Assembly (NCBI GenBank): GCA_910574455.1
Contig: CAJSYZ010000003.1
Coordinates: 4,835,250-4,899,249 of the forward strand
Length of the DNA: 64,000 bases
Origin: Trichaptum fuscoviolaceum
Taxonomy: Eukaryota; Basidiomycota; Agaricomycetes; Hymenochaetales; Trichaptaceae
Direction of reading: 5' to 3'
Part shown: in pieces, positions 21,670 to 32,813 of the stretch
Position numbering within the stretch: position 1 is the first letter of the stretch
How the letters are laid out: each line of letters starts with the position of its first letter
Notes under the pieces: model-generated
Told to the model about the DNA's origin: nothing
Seen by the model: only the letters and a program-made list of their open reading frames with translations
Database searches by the model: none
Made by a program: the position numbers and the translations under genes

Positions 21670-23240
21670 ATGATTGATCAGGCTGCGGTATCGCGGCTCA
21701 TCGGCGCCCTGGAATCGCTGAGAAACAATAGTGAAGAGAGCTTTGGTGGATATGGACAAGTCTGGGCAGATGGAACCAGTGACAGGTTCGTCGACTTCGT
21801 TCTGCTTTACGAGTTTCGCTCATCTTCACTAGTCTCAAGAACCTTGACTATTGGTCCACATCTCCCTTTGTCGTGTCAGAGGCACGATCGAGGTTGCGCG
21901 ACCTCAAGAATATCGGGAATGTGTTAACGGCTCTCTCGACGTCTCTAGAAACGGCGATTATGGACATCAAAAATCACATCCGGCCCTTCGAACTCGGAAT
22001 GGGCTTGGCTTCGATTCCCGATGAAGTGCTATCAATGATATTTGAGCGCGGCATGAATTGGTGGGACAAAAATCACATATCTTATCTGTCTCTTGTTTGT
22101 CGGCGATTCAGACGGATAGTCCTCGAGACACCCCGCCTGTGGTCCCACCTCAGCGACCATCGAAGTATGCCGTTCATTCGAGCTTGCTTAGCGAGGAGCA
22201 AATCCGTCGGCTTGTCGATCCACTTTTCCATGCGCGATGACTTTTCCATGGATCGTGCGCTCGGACTTCTCACCGCCATTATCCCGCACTCGTGGAGATG
22301 GGAACATTTGAATATCGATTTGCGATTGGCAGAATTAAACATCGAAAAACTCCGCAAGTCAACGCTGCTCTCAAATTTGCGCCTTCCATCTTTGCGGTCG
22401 CTCACCCTGAAAGACTATTACTCGGAGGCTGAGGACGCCTCTCTCGCGAACGATGATATCAGGCATTTCTACCAGCTCTGGGAAATGCCAAATCTTCATT
22501 CTCTAGAGTGCGACAAAGTACCACGATTGATCTCTGCCCTGAAGCTCTCATCTTTGCGATTATCTGAGGCGCATTTCAGTCAGCGTAATGGGGCAAATCA
22601 ACAACTCCAAGACTTCATCGACGCTTCCCCCTTTTTGGAGGAGTTGAACATCAAGGTACATACGGACGGGCGTGGGTTTCATCACAATTGTATTCTGAAT
22701 ATGCCGAACTTGAGAGCATTGCGATTCAATACATTGCTGTGCAAGGGCAGCGACATCTGCTCATTCATGGGCGCATTACGTGCTCCCTTATTGTGCAAAT
22801 TGGAGATCGAGACGGATTCTTCAATTCTTCGAGATGAATTTTATATGACATTCGAAGATTTCTTTCCCCACGAGGACTATCCCGCCTTAGAAAGCCTATC
22901 GCTGATAATTCGGGCTAATCAATCCACCGAGTTTCACGTACCCTTCCGAAAGTTTCGCGGATTACGCTCGTTGTGTTTGGAAACGCCAAGCATCGTTCCC
23001 TACATACCGTATTGCGACTTGGAGGGCGAATCCATGCCGGCACTGCACACGTTGGAAATAGCCAACTATGGCGACTGTCATATTGGCATGATTTCGTTAT
23101 TACAGGATGGATTAATAGAGGAAGACCTCTGGGATGATTTTAGACAGCTGAAGGTTTCCAGCTGCCTAAACGCTCATCGATTAGATAAAAGCTACGGGGC
23201 ACAAGGTAAGAAAATTGTATGGCGAGATAATGACAGATGA
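21670..23240 (+). CDS. F-box/LRR-type protein, copy 2
   Basis: Exons 21670-21785 and 21833-23240, 507 aa. The 47-nt intron (GTTCGT...CACTAG) has the same length, phase and position as in the copy at 60381. Residues 1-38 begin MIDQAAVSRLIGALESL. After the intron comes SLKNLDYW and a helical lead, then the F-box core SIPDEVLSMIFE, YLSLVCRRFRRIV and PRLWSHLSDH. The rest is a leucine-rich fold (LRLPSLRSLTLKDY, PFLEELNIK, NMPNLRALRFNT, ALESLSLIIR, GLRSLCLETPS). It probably binds Skp1 in an SCF ubiquitin ligase and selects a substrate through the repeats. It points away from the BTB and family A genes of the same block. No lesion was seen, so unlike its BTB neighbour this copy looks functional. Confidence 0.85.
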
Positions 23241-23805
23241 ACCTTCATTCTGCTATGTCTAATATCTAGCAGTTGACTTGAACATCGCATTCTTAGTTTA
23301 TATACATACTCTTGTCACCGAAGATCTTCCTTCCTTGACGGTCCTGAGTGTTTGGATATTGCAGCTTGTTAAATGGCCTCAAATGACTCCAAACGGGTTC
23401 GAAGAAATAATTCTTAAACGTACGACATAACGCTGAGCTTTCAAGTTCGCATCGACCAAACTCACTGTCCCAGCTACCTCAAAGACGTTCGGTTTATCGA
23501 GTTTGTCCATTGCATCGATGGTAAACCTTATTTCGTTAGTCAAGAAGAATGAAGTGCAGAGTAAAGGTACAAGTCATAAGCAGTGATACGCTATACATAC
23601 AGAGACATCAGAAGGCATTGTCAACAGTTTCAATGGGCTAATGATTCGTGTGCATTGCGAAACAAAGGATCGATGGATGAGCAGAACCGCTCGTTGGGCA
23701 TGGGCATACTACGTATGTACATGCAATTGATGAATCGTTTTTTTTTTACCAGCTATTATTACTTACAATGCCACTGGCAAAGGCAACGTATCAGATCAGT
23801 CCCAT
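23241..23805. other. Intergenic; tail of the duplication
   Basis: Sequence to about 23450 matches the flank of the F-box gene in copy 3 (58.64-58.80 kb, and again beyond the MITE there). Nothing is recognised in the remainder. Confidence 0.6.
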
Positions 23806-24483
23806 TCACTTTCCCTCTGGTTTCCTTCCGCCCGCGTTTCCAGATGCTTTCTCTGGGCCCTCGGAATTTCCACTAGTATGCTCTGTCGAATCGCGCTTGG
23901 TCCCTCCATAACGCAGCTTCTCATCCTTCTGCCCTCCCTTCTCGCCACTTCCATTCGCGTCTTCTGCAGCAGGCTCATACGGTTCGTCCTTGCTGACAGT
24001 CGCATAGTCCTTCTTCGGATCCGCGTACTGCTGGTTGGGGCGCTGCACGGCTTCGCTCGCTCCATCCACGCTGTGCGTTGTGGACGACTGCGGCGGATTC
24101 GTGTCGACGTCCTTGAAGTAGTGGTCGGCAGAGTGCTTTCCTGAAGAAGAGTCTGATTTGAAAACTGCGCTGGTATGCAGTCCGCGCTTGCTCTTCTCTG
24201 CTCCCCCGGATTTCCCCTTCGATTTCTCTAGCTTCTTTGAAGGGAGCTCCGGGTTCGGTGCTGCGTTTCCCTTTCCCATATCCCTCCCTGCACTTCCGCC
24301 TTCAGAAGGCACAGCATGCTTCAGATGCGGGTTCTGGTCTAAGTGTGTGCGCTCCTGAGGACGACGAGAAGCTTCCGGTGCCTGGCCTTTAGTCGTTGCG
24401 GCTGCGAGGGCCCTACTTGAGGTATGCAGAGACCTAGTCAACACAGTACGGGGATTAGAGCTAAGCAGATATCGAGAAAGCAT
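23806..24483 (-). CDS. Conserved small mitochondrial-type protein
   Basis: Single exon, 225 aa, ATG at 24483. The N-terminus MLSRYLLSSNPRTVLTRSLH is an Arg-rich, Ser-rich, acid-free presequence, followed by TSSRALAA, typical of matrix import in fungi. A second RGLHTSAVFKSD occurs near residue 100, followed by SADHYFKDVDTNPP, which looks like the conserved core. The rest is hydrophilic, rich in Gly, Lys, Glu and Ser, and probably disordered. No catalytic motif was seen. Function unknown; the import prediction is inference from composition. Confidence 0.7.
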   Translation of the reverse strand: MLSRYLLSSNPRTVLTRSLHTSSRALAAATTKGQAPEASRRPQERTHLDQNPHLKHAVPSEGGSAGRDMGKGNAAPNPELPSKKLEKSKGKSGGAEKSKRGLHTSAVFKSDSSSGKHSADHYFKDVDTNPPQSSTTHSVDGASEAVQRPNQQYADPKKDYATVSKDEPYEPAAEDANGSGEKGGQKDEKLRYGGTKRDSTEHTSGNSEGPEKASGNAGGRKPEGK

Positions 24484-24755
24484 TGTGGTGGTTGTAGTAG
24501 GTTAGGAAGATGTTTGGGTTGTTTATGTCGAAGTTGAACACTAGAACTGTTTATATGGGGCGCTGGAACGCTGATCCTAAGTGACGTCATGGATAAATTA
24601 GGTAACCTTCAGCCCTGCTTTTAACCCTAACTTTCCTATTCCATGCAAAATATCGACAGAAAGGATCTGAAGCACTCAATCATTCATTAATGACTTTGCT
24701 CGGTTTGTACAATACTATACATATAGTCGCACCAAGCTCATAACGACAAGTAGCA

Positions 24756-26686
24756 TCATGGACTCTGATTATTCGCAGGAGCCACCATCGCATCGTCGTC
24801 ACTCTTCTTTTCATCGCTGCTCTCCCGCATCTCGGCCACGTCTTCCAATTTCTCGCTCCCAACGTGCTTAGAGTCCGCGATGCTGTATGATTTCGATTTG
24901 GTCGTCGACGTGGCGAGCGTGGGCGAGACGTCCATGTCGTCGCCTTTGGGAATATCGATCACATGATGCGTATGCACCGGCGGGAACGTGAGTTGAAGTC
25001 GCGGGGATCTCGGCGAATGTGACTGAGAAAACGATGCTGTGTGCATCGACTGTCGTGAGCCGCGCTCCGAAGAGCTCGGGATCTGCGAGAGCACAATGAA
25101 CTGCTTGCTAAATCAAAGACTTGAAGACAAAGTAGTTTACCTCGATAGTCATAGTAAGCTCTGGGTGCTGGCCCGATGGTATTTCCCTTCGGTGGCGTAC
25201 TTGTTCTCCACTGTCCGACCAGCTGTATCCGAGCGCAGTAGTCGGATCCACATCTCGATCGCGATCCTTCAAATCGTTGAAGCCATTCCTAAACACAAAG
25301 TTTCATTAGTTAGCAAGCGCCATACCAACAGTAAAGGTCTTTTACGAAAGCTCACAAAGTTACGAAAAGGCTAATGGTGTACAGTTGACCGAGTATGGAC
25401 TGGAACAGCAAGCACCAGAATGTTGATCGAAGCGTAAAGTAAAATATCATCGTAAGGACAGCGCAGAGGCAAGGAGGGAGAGCAGCCTCCCAAGTGATTA
25501 TTATGATGGAGTGCAATGTCTTTTTGTGGGTAATGGTTATTGGCTTGATATGCCAAAAACCGCTGGTTTACTTACTTTACGGAATCTTCGAGAGACGACA
25601 ACTGTGCGAGAGCGTAAAAGGAAGGATAACACTGGGGCACAGTCGTCATCAGAAAGGGATAAATCGAGCTTAGTAAAACGACAACATACTTATACTCGTT
25701 AAGCAAACGTCAAGCACTTTACTTGATGTCAGAATTCATTTAGAGGTACGGCAGCTCAAGCACGTACGAGCAGGAATTACTAGGAATGCGAGAACTAGAG
25801 AGGTGTAAGCAATTACTCGAAGTAGTGAACTGTTGACATGTACTCACACAATGGATTAATAGGGGGAGGGGGAGGAACGATCCCTGCTGCTGCCATTTGG
25901 GGAGTGAATTCTTTGGAGAAGTCAAACCGAAGGAGGTTGACGGAAAGGACAATGGAGATCGCAAATGTCGCGAGCATGAACGAGACAAAGGTTATCTATC
26001 GCAAGGTAAAAGCTTTAAATTTCTGTATGAGGGTCGTGACTGGATTCAGGACGCACGAGAATGTATCTGTTGCGGTTCGTGAGCTGAATGCATGCGGAAT
26101 TAGATATGGTTCGACTAGATACGAAGAGCTGCTCACCAGCCAACATCTCCAGATGAGAAAGCTTTGAACTGGCGAAGCAAGAAGGACAATCTTCGGAGAA
26201 GAGTTAGATCAACAAAATTTGCAATGAGTTGTTGTCACGCACCATGATAGACTGCAGCTTCGCAGGCCAATACAAATTGATAGCTACCACCCAGTTCCCA
26301 AAATTCGTCACCAAAGCAAACCACGACCCGTAGAAACTTGAGGCTGTCTGCGTCATCGCCATCGCCAGCGCAAAGATCGCGATAAACTTCATGATGCCGC
26401 GTTCGCCAATGCGTACTGTCGGGCTCGACCGATGTGGACTCGGGGAGTGCTTCGACGATCCATTATTGCGATAGTGTGAGTTCGGACTGAGGCGTCCTCG
26501 GTTTGCCATCGTGCGGCCGATGAAGGTAATGGCCTGGTTGATGATGACTCCCGATTCGAGCGCTTGGATGAACGCCGCCATGAGTGGAGGGCCGATGTAG
26601 TTTTGGATTCCGGGAAAAGAACCAAAGCCACTACCAGGTCCGGTATTTGACGACGGTGACGGGGACGATGAGTTTGTCGAGCTCAT
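24756..26686 (-). CDS. DUF6534-like seven-helix membrane protein
   Basis: Nine-exon model: 26686-26239, 26168-26137, 26083-26057, 25995-25848, 25794-25768, 25631-25576, 25519-25356, 25288-25141, 25100-24756; 464 aa with consistent phases. The order of features fits the Agaricomycete DUF6534 family: IGPPLMAAFIQALESGV in helix 1, QSFLIWRCWLLTNRNRYIL after helix 3, ITFVSFMLATFAISIVL, a helix ending in SRTVVVSRRFRK, WEAALPPCLCAVLTMIFYF, and the closing SLFVTLNGFNDLKDR, where family members usually have LNAR. A 150-residue hydrophilic tail follows, rich in Ser and acidic residues. DUF6534 proteins are numerous in mushrooms and their role is unknown. Exons of 27 nt (third and fifth) make the middle of the model the weakest part. 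Confidence 0.75.
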
Positions 26687-28289
26687 CGTTGTCTGCGGTC
26701 CTGCACAGATGAGCGATGGTGAAAGTAGGGGTGAAGGAGGGTCATGGAGAACAGAAGACTTTTTAGTCGGTTGTTCTCGTTGGGAGTGAGGCTAAACTGA
26801 GCTGGTGGACGTTTACGATAGCAATGTATTTGGTTCACTCAGGATCAATTTGGCAGAAAAGGTCTCTGTTTAGCCGACTCAATTAACGTCAAATACTAGG
26901 GATTAGAACATGACGTAAAAAGGAAATTCTGAACCTGTGGGCGGTGAAGTCGATAAGTTACGACGCAAAGGACTCGCAAAGCCTCGAAGACCACTTCGAT
27001 GATAGTGTAAGAAGGTTGCGAAGGTATTTTGTAGGTTTTGACCATTCAACCATAATTTGTTGAGCTGCTGGTGGCTACCGGAGTGTCCAGTTTTCCATCC
27101 CGGAGCATCGCCGGTAGCCGAGTCGAGATTTAGACGCTGGAATGGAATCTAGTGAGAGCAAAGTCGCTTTTGCCGTTACTTCTCACAGAAGGTTCTCTCC
27201 ATTTCGTCCAAAGGTTTCACTTTGGCTGATTACGGCGATCTGCTGCAAATGAGCTCGGCACGATGACATTCGAAAAGCAAGATGTGAATGGTTCCGACGA
27301 GGAGTCTCAGGTCTGTAAATCAGCTGCCAATGGGCTCATAGATGTCGACGCTGTTGTTGTTGGCAACATAAATTAGCATACTGATGGTCTCGAGACGGCT
27401 TGTTTTTGTCCTAAGCGACTCGCAGAGGTCTGATGAAGGACAGGAGGAAAAAGAGTTTACGCACCACTCTATTAGCCATCATCGCCTAATCAGTCTCTTA
27501 CATAATCCACTATTGAAACTTAATTCGGAGTTCTCCTCAGAATGGGCCAATTCTTTCACACTTGAACGACGACACGACCTACAAAATCCTTGTGGACCTC
27601 TTAGTAACTCAAGTCTCGAGCTCAAAATACAAGCCGTTATACATAAGAGAAGCTGAGATACAATACCATCGTAGGCCTCCAAGTCCCCGTCTCAGCGGTT
27701 CTGAGTCTTTCAAATCTCAACTAATTATTATTAGTAAGTACTACGTCTCTCAGCGTATTAGATTTAGTGCGCATTATAACCCCATCTCTCCTTCAATAGA
27801 TCCAATGAATCTATGCATAAGGCAAATCTTCCCTTCGTCTCATTCGTATGTATGTACGGGAGTCAGACCACAGACATCACTCTTAATTTTTTACGTGTGT
27901 GCGTGTGCTGAGCGCTCCAAGTCTGTTTATTTCGTCACTGTCAGCTCTCCGATACGGACGCGTCCCTGCCTGCCTACACAGCCGAGTCACTCAGAAACTG
28001 GGAGTGACGTTGAAGACGTGACCTGAGTTCCAGACTCGGCCAAAAACTGGTCAGAACGTGTGAAATACCTTGCCACCACATGGAAAAAAACCCAGGTGTA
28101 TGCTATTTTTTTGAAACCTGTCTACTACATCTTATAATATTATACCTGGGCCGAACATATCACTCCCTACGTGAAGCAAGCTTTCTGCACGCTCTGAACA
28201 TTTCATTGAAAAACTTACAAGTCCCTTATAGCCGGCCCTCAATTTATTAGGTCACATGACAGCAAAATTGGACTTGTAAGTTTTCTCTC
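26687..28289. other. Intergenic, no gene recognised
   Basis: Short ORFs only (for example 27562-28026), without domains, conserved splice structure or signal sequences. An imperfect inverted repeat of CCCAGGT...ACCTGGG lies near 28091-28150. Confidence 0.5.
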
Positions 28290-29055
28290 GACTCCGCATT
28301 ATCCTCTCCATCAATGGCACGAACGTCCGTGTCTACCTTTTTAACACTGTTAATGTCTGCAAGAAGCTCACTGAGCTGAGGCATGCAGGCATGAACATTG
28401 GTATGTCTTAATATTCTCACAGTTTTAAGTTGCTGATGTACTAGGACCACCAGAGCATCATCGACAACACCATAGTGACTGCGCCCTCGCAGAAAGGTGA
28501 GTTTGAACTGCTCTTTGGTATCAAGAACGGAGCTGACGTGAGCTTTGTGTTGCTCACCCAGCGCACCCAGGATGTGTTCGACTTCTGCAAAGTGGCTGGA
28601 CCGGAAGGCGCAAGCATCAAGATCATCGTCAAGATCAAGAACGAATCGCCAACTTCGACAAGACTCTCAACGTGCGCAATGGTGATGACCTATTGCGGCT
28701 TTGACACTTGTCGATAAACTGCGCCACGAGAAGGAGTGTAAGTGTATCACGTTAGGTATATAGCGTCGCTTCCAACTGACATTGGTCCGCAGTCCTTGTT
28801 TGGCAAGGTATCCCCGACAATGTAGGCAATCTTGCTGGTATTTTCTAGGAGAATGACAAGACATGGGACTTACTCAAATCATTCCGGAGGGTGAGCGTAG
28901 TTCGTCTTCTCATGTGATTTCACTATCATTGACATTCATTTCTCAGTCTCTACATTCGCCGCTCGTAGAGAAGTTTGATTGTTTGACAAGCTTCACAACT
29001 CTACGAAGCACCCCACGGAAACCGTCGAGACCGTTGCTATGCCTGATGAGTGAGT
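28290..29055 (+). pseudogene. Pyruvate kinase relic
   Basis: Several pieces of pyruvate kinase can be read in order on the plus strand. KKLTELRHAGMNI lies near 28360-28400, followed by an intron-like GTATGT...CTAG and then DHQSIIDNT (family HQSVIDN). Next come FGIKNGADVSFVLLTQRTQD with VFDFCKVAGPEG, then ASIKIIVKIKNE, and in another frame ANFDKTLNVRNGDD (family NFDEIL...DG). Near 29010-29050, HPTETVETVAM recalls the C-terminal domain. The region between HQSIIDN and FGIKNG, which holds the metal- and substrate-binding residues and the B domain, is missing, and frames change, so no enzyme is made. Intron borders are still recognisable, so it arose from genomic DNA rather than from a processed transcript. 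Confidence 0.7.
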
Positions 29056-30287
29056 GTAACAGTGGTGTAATGTTATTTAAACAATATATATGTACATAGT
29101 ATGCTTTATGAGCAAAAATGAAAATAAATTATATAATATATATTCTGAATTATTTCTGAATTATTGTGAGCACATCATGCAAACAGGAATATGGGAGCCA
29201 GACCTACAAACACCTGGAAGTCAGTTTTCGTATACCTGGGGTGCACATTTGAACCTGGTTACACCTTTAACAACTTAAAAAGAGTATGGGGTCCAGTTTT
29301 TGGACACATGGGAACCACATTTTTACGACATCCTGTACACAACGCTGGGAACATGTGTCCAGCACGTCGCGGGTGACACTGCTGTGTATGCCAGTGAACG
29401 GACAATGCCGATGTAGAATCTCGAAAGAGCCGTAATGTGCGCCCTGCACCAACTCTTTCCGAGTCTACGTATGTAGATGTTACCGACCGCGTCGTCACAC
29501 CCACCGTTTTCAATCCCGATCACGAACGCATATGATGCACGCCCACTCACGACAGGCGATACACTCGGATATGGTGTGGGCCTGACTCAGGATCCGTTGC
29601 CACACCGTGACTGTCTGTGGAACAAAAATTCGAGGCTTACAAGATCGTGTGGAATAAACGAACATGCATGAGTCATGACTTCGTATTGATGGTGAGATGC
29701 TCCTGACAACGGAAAAGAGGTAAAGCGATTAAGCATCTTTTTTTCTTCATCAGTAGCTTTGACGTACGGAGAGCATTGTATTAGACCACTTCGGTTGAGT
29801 CAGTAAGGTGACGACATTCAGAATCATCTAACAGAGTTTCGCATTACGCCGACGTTAAACCCGTACTGTGGTCCGACATTATCGATGGTCCCACGTTCTT
29901 GACCCTCCTTTATCGAACGGGATTTGCTTTGTCGAGCCAGATACACCGCCTTGGGGATATCCGTGCTGCCGGGGTACAGCATCTATTCTCAATCGCACTC
30001 GCCTTTCTTCGGTGATATAGCCTCTGCCTCTGCCTCGCAGATCGTAACCGTACTCACACCCGGAATGGCAGAGACCCTATACAATCTCTAATAATCTTCC
30101 GAACAGCATCAGTATTCGATGATCGTAATGGTCGTTGATTTGATGCACAGCAAGTCGTTCGCTCCGCTTGTACAGATATACTTGTAAACAATCTGCAGTA
30201 GCCCAAAACCCATGGCGGACCCCTTCCCTAATTCCTTCTCTTCATCAGATGTCTCTTTAACCTACCGCGACGTCGTTCCTGTGAACG
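29056..30287. other. Intergenic, nothing recognised
   Basis: AT-rich at 29060-29160, then short unrelated ORFs. No domain, repeat end or tRNA signal was seen. Confidence 0.5.
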
Positions 30288-31845
30288 ATGCCTTGGAACT
30301 ATACCAGCCTTATCGTCCTACTCAGCTTGGCCATTAGGTGCCTTGCACAGGATCTATTTTTCTGGTTCTTTACAAATAATGTGAGTGGTTTTCAAGCTAT
30401 ATCGTTTCCGCATGCTTACAATGTGAACTATCGCTTTTAAACGTACACGAATAGTCAGTGACAACGACGTTGACGCAATGCCAGTCGTATGGAATAAAGC
30501 TAGACAACAACACAAATCAGCCAAATACGTTTGGTGTCCCACCATACTACATGATCGCCTTTCCAGCAAATGGAGTACCGACGACAAGTCGCATAGGAAC
30601 TGACCCTAACAACCTCTCATGGACGGTCAATCAACGTCAAGGTGAGCACTATCTAGCTACGATATGTGCCTATTATCTTCTGACGCTTTCATCAAGGCTC
30701 TTCACTGATGCTTTTCTTAATGGATTCAAATGGAAGCCCCGGAGGAGTGCCTCAAACAGTGTATAGCGCGACGAGTTCGTCATTCGCGCATCCCAATCCT
30801 TTACCCAAGTACTGAACCCGCTTCCGTCCGTCAGATGGCAATTCCGGCTGTCTGCCTCCTCCGCCCACAGTCAACATCAGTCTATCCGCAAGCGTATCCG
30901 GAACGATAGAGACCTGTGAACCTGTCGAATTTCGGATCAGTGGCGGGAAGAAGCCCTACAGCATCTCGGTCGTGCAGGCCAACGCAAACGTGATCCATAA
31001 TACTACCTTGGGTGCCCAGTCCGGAAACTTCACGTTCACAACCAGGTGGATGCGGATGCACAGATCATCGGTGCGCTCACCACATACACATCTTCCAGTT
31101 GTAAATGATCGCTAACGCAATCCGGGCTGCTGTGGCCTCAGTCGCTGTCAACGATGCAAATGGAGTATGGGGTACAGCTTCCAAACTATTCAACGCCGTC
31201 GCCAGCACCAAATTTACCTGCTCCGGTCTCGTATCTTCACCAACCGTGATCTCTCCATCGACGTCAAAACCTCACTCGCAGTCTCCCAACCGCTCGGCGA
31301 TCATCGTGGCTGTGGTCGTCTCCGTTTCCGCCATCTTGTTGCTGCTGATTCTCTTATTCTTCCTCAGACGATGGTGGCGTAGGCGCTCTCAAGTGGCGCG
31401 CCAACCAGGACCGGCGCTTATGCACGAATCGTGGTACAACCCCATACCGCTCATCGAGCAAGAGTCCGGTGTTGCTGGGAGTCCCTCGAAATCTATGTAC
31501 GATCTGCAGACATCTCCATCGTCGAAGTTGGCTCAACTTCGTGAGACCTCCGGGCGGTCTTACTATGTGGCTCAGCCTGGATATAGATTAGATCGGGGAT
31601 CGGGGTCGGTCGGGCCTTCGAGCAGGACCGACGACGTAAATTATAGTGAAGGCGTTAACTCTTCTTCATTGGAGGTGAAGAGCCACCTTCCTCCAGGTGT
31701 GTCGCCGCAATGGATCATTGAGAATGACGCCGTCCTGGTCATACAGCACGAAGACGCGGAAGTCGCTCCCATCCAGGAGATCCCTCCCCCGTATATTTTC
31801 GCAGGCCCGAGACCGTCTATGCATTCTACCTCGTCTCTATCATAA
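30288..31845 (+). CDS. Secreted-type single-pass membrane protein with paired extracellular repeats
   Basis: Exon model: 30288-30380, 30455-30641, 30697-30774, 30835-31100, 31142-31845. A signal peptide (MPWNYTSLIVLLSLAIRCLA) precedes two related extracellular domains, the first with TLTQCQSYGI and the second with SGTIETCEPVEFRISGGKKP. They share the C-[x]-[x]-[x]-G-[x]-PY pattern of a large Agaricomycete family of one-pass surface proteins. A Ser/Pro-rich stalk follows, then one membrane helix (IIVAVVVSVSAILLLLILL), an RRWWRRR stop-transfer signal and a cytosolic tail with PPPYIFAG. The frame changes by one base near 31040 (GNFTFTT to QVDADAQIIGAL), which breaks the model. This is a recent frameshift, a base error or an undetected exon border. 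Ligand and function are unknown. Confidence 0.65.
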
Positions 31846-32422
31846 CACCTTTGTCCTTTGGAGCTATGCTCGTAGCATTTAACCTAAACTGGAAGACAAA
31901 TCGCTCTTCTCTATCTAATTTACGACTCTTACATGTCAGGCACTAGCATGCACTTTATTTATGATCATACGCATTCGTCTGTGAGACCTCTGGCCTCGCA
32001 GAAATACTGCTTTTCTATTGACTCAACTGTGTAAAATATATCGCTTACCTTTCGCTTCGCTTCACCGAGTAATTGCAGATCATTCTACAGACGGAAAATG
32101 AGTGATATGTAATTGATGACTCCACATCTGGCTTGAAAGGATATATCGTCCAAATAAGAAATTGACTGCAGTCATTATAGTCTCAACTGAATAAATGAGA
32201 ATTTCCTCCCTCCATCTGAAAAGTTGGGTCGCCATAATTTGAATATCAAAGAGCAGTATACATAATATCTGTACAGAACCTGTAATTACGGGAGTCTAAA
32301 AGCTGTATTAATAAGTTTTGACCATTATATACATATGCCATTCACTATCATAAGCATATTATAGGAAAAAATTAGTGATGACTTCGAGATTCAAAAAAAA
32401 AAAGCTATAGTTTCCCGCTACA
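31846..32422. other. AT-rich intergenic stretch, nothing recognised
   Basis: Low-complexity AT-rich sequence with a run of ten or more A at about 32393. There are no ORFs of note. Confidence 0.5.
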
Positions 32423-32505
32423 TGACCACCGCAGGGCTCGAACCTGCAATCTCCTGATTACTTCCCTTATCGTAGTCAGACGCGATACCATTTCGCCAGG
32501 CGGCC
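32423..32505 (-). tRNA. tRNA-Arg(ACG) with a short intron
   Basis: On the minus strand the acceptor 5' strand GGCCGCC pairs with GGTGGTC at the 3' end (two G-U pairs), with discriminator A. The A box is TGGCGAAATGG and the B box GGTTCGAGCCC. The anticodon stem TCTGA pairs with TCAGG around loop CTACGA/A, with an intron of about 11 nt one base after the ACG anticodon, the standard place for nuclear tRNA introns. The body resembles fungal tRNA-Arg (GCGTCTGACT...). No CCA is encoded. Confidence 0.85.
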
Positions 32506-32813
32506 AATGTACTAAAATAAGTAGCATTGATCCTATATACTCTTACATGTTTCATACATAAGCGAAACAAACAAAGGAAAAGTCGACGAAACCGTGAGTT
32601 TTGTGATTGTAGTAGTATGGTGAAACGCAGCATGAACCAGAATGCATTGTCAAACATAATACCATTTTTATAACATGAATCGACAGAATGTATGTGCGGA
32701 GGACAACGAAGTGAGAACATTCTATAGCTTGCAGGGTATATATACATAAATAATACAACATATCAATCATAAATAACATCACATCAGTATACAAAGTTGC
32801 CCGAGACAGAGCA

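Larger units (their letters stand above)
17276..23450. repeat. Segmental duplication, copy 2 (F-box + small ORF + BTB + family A)
   Basis: Collinear with copy 3 in inverted orientation. The distance from the F-box stop to the family A start is 4368 nt here and 4366 nt in copy 3. Similarity persists past the F-box stop to about 23450. The lower limit cannot be set because copies 1 and 3 run off the window; family A sequence below 17276 has no counterpart to compare with here. Confidence 0.85.
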
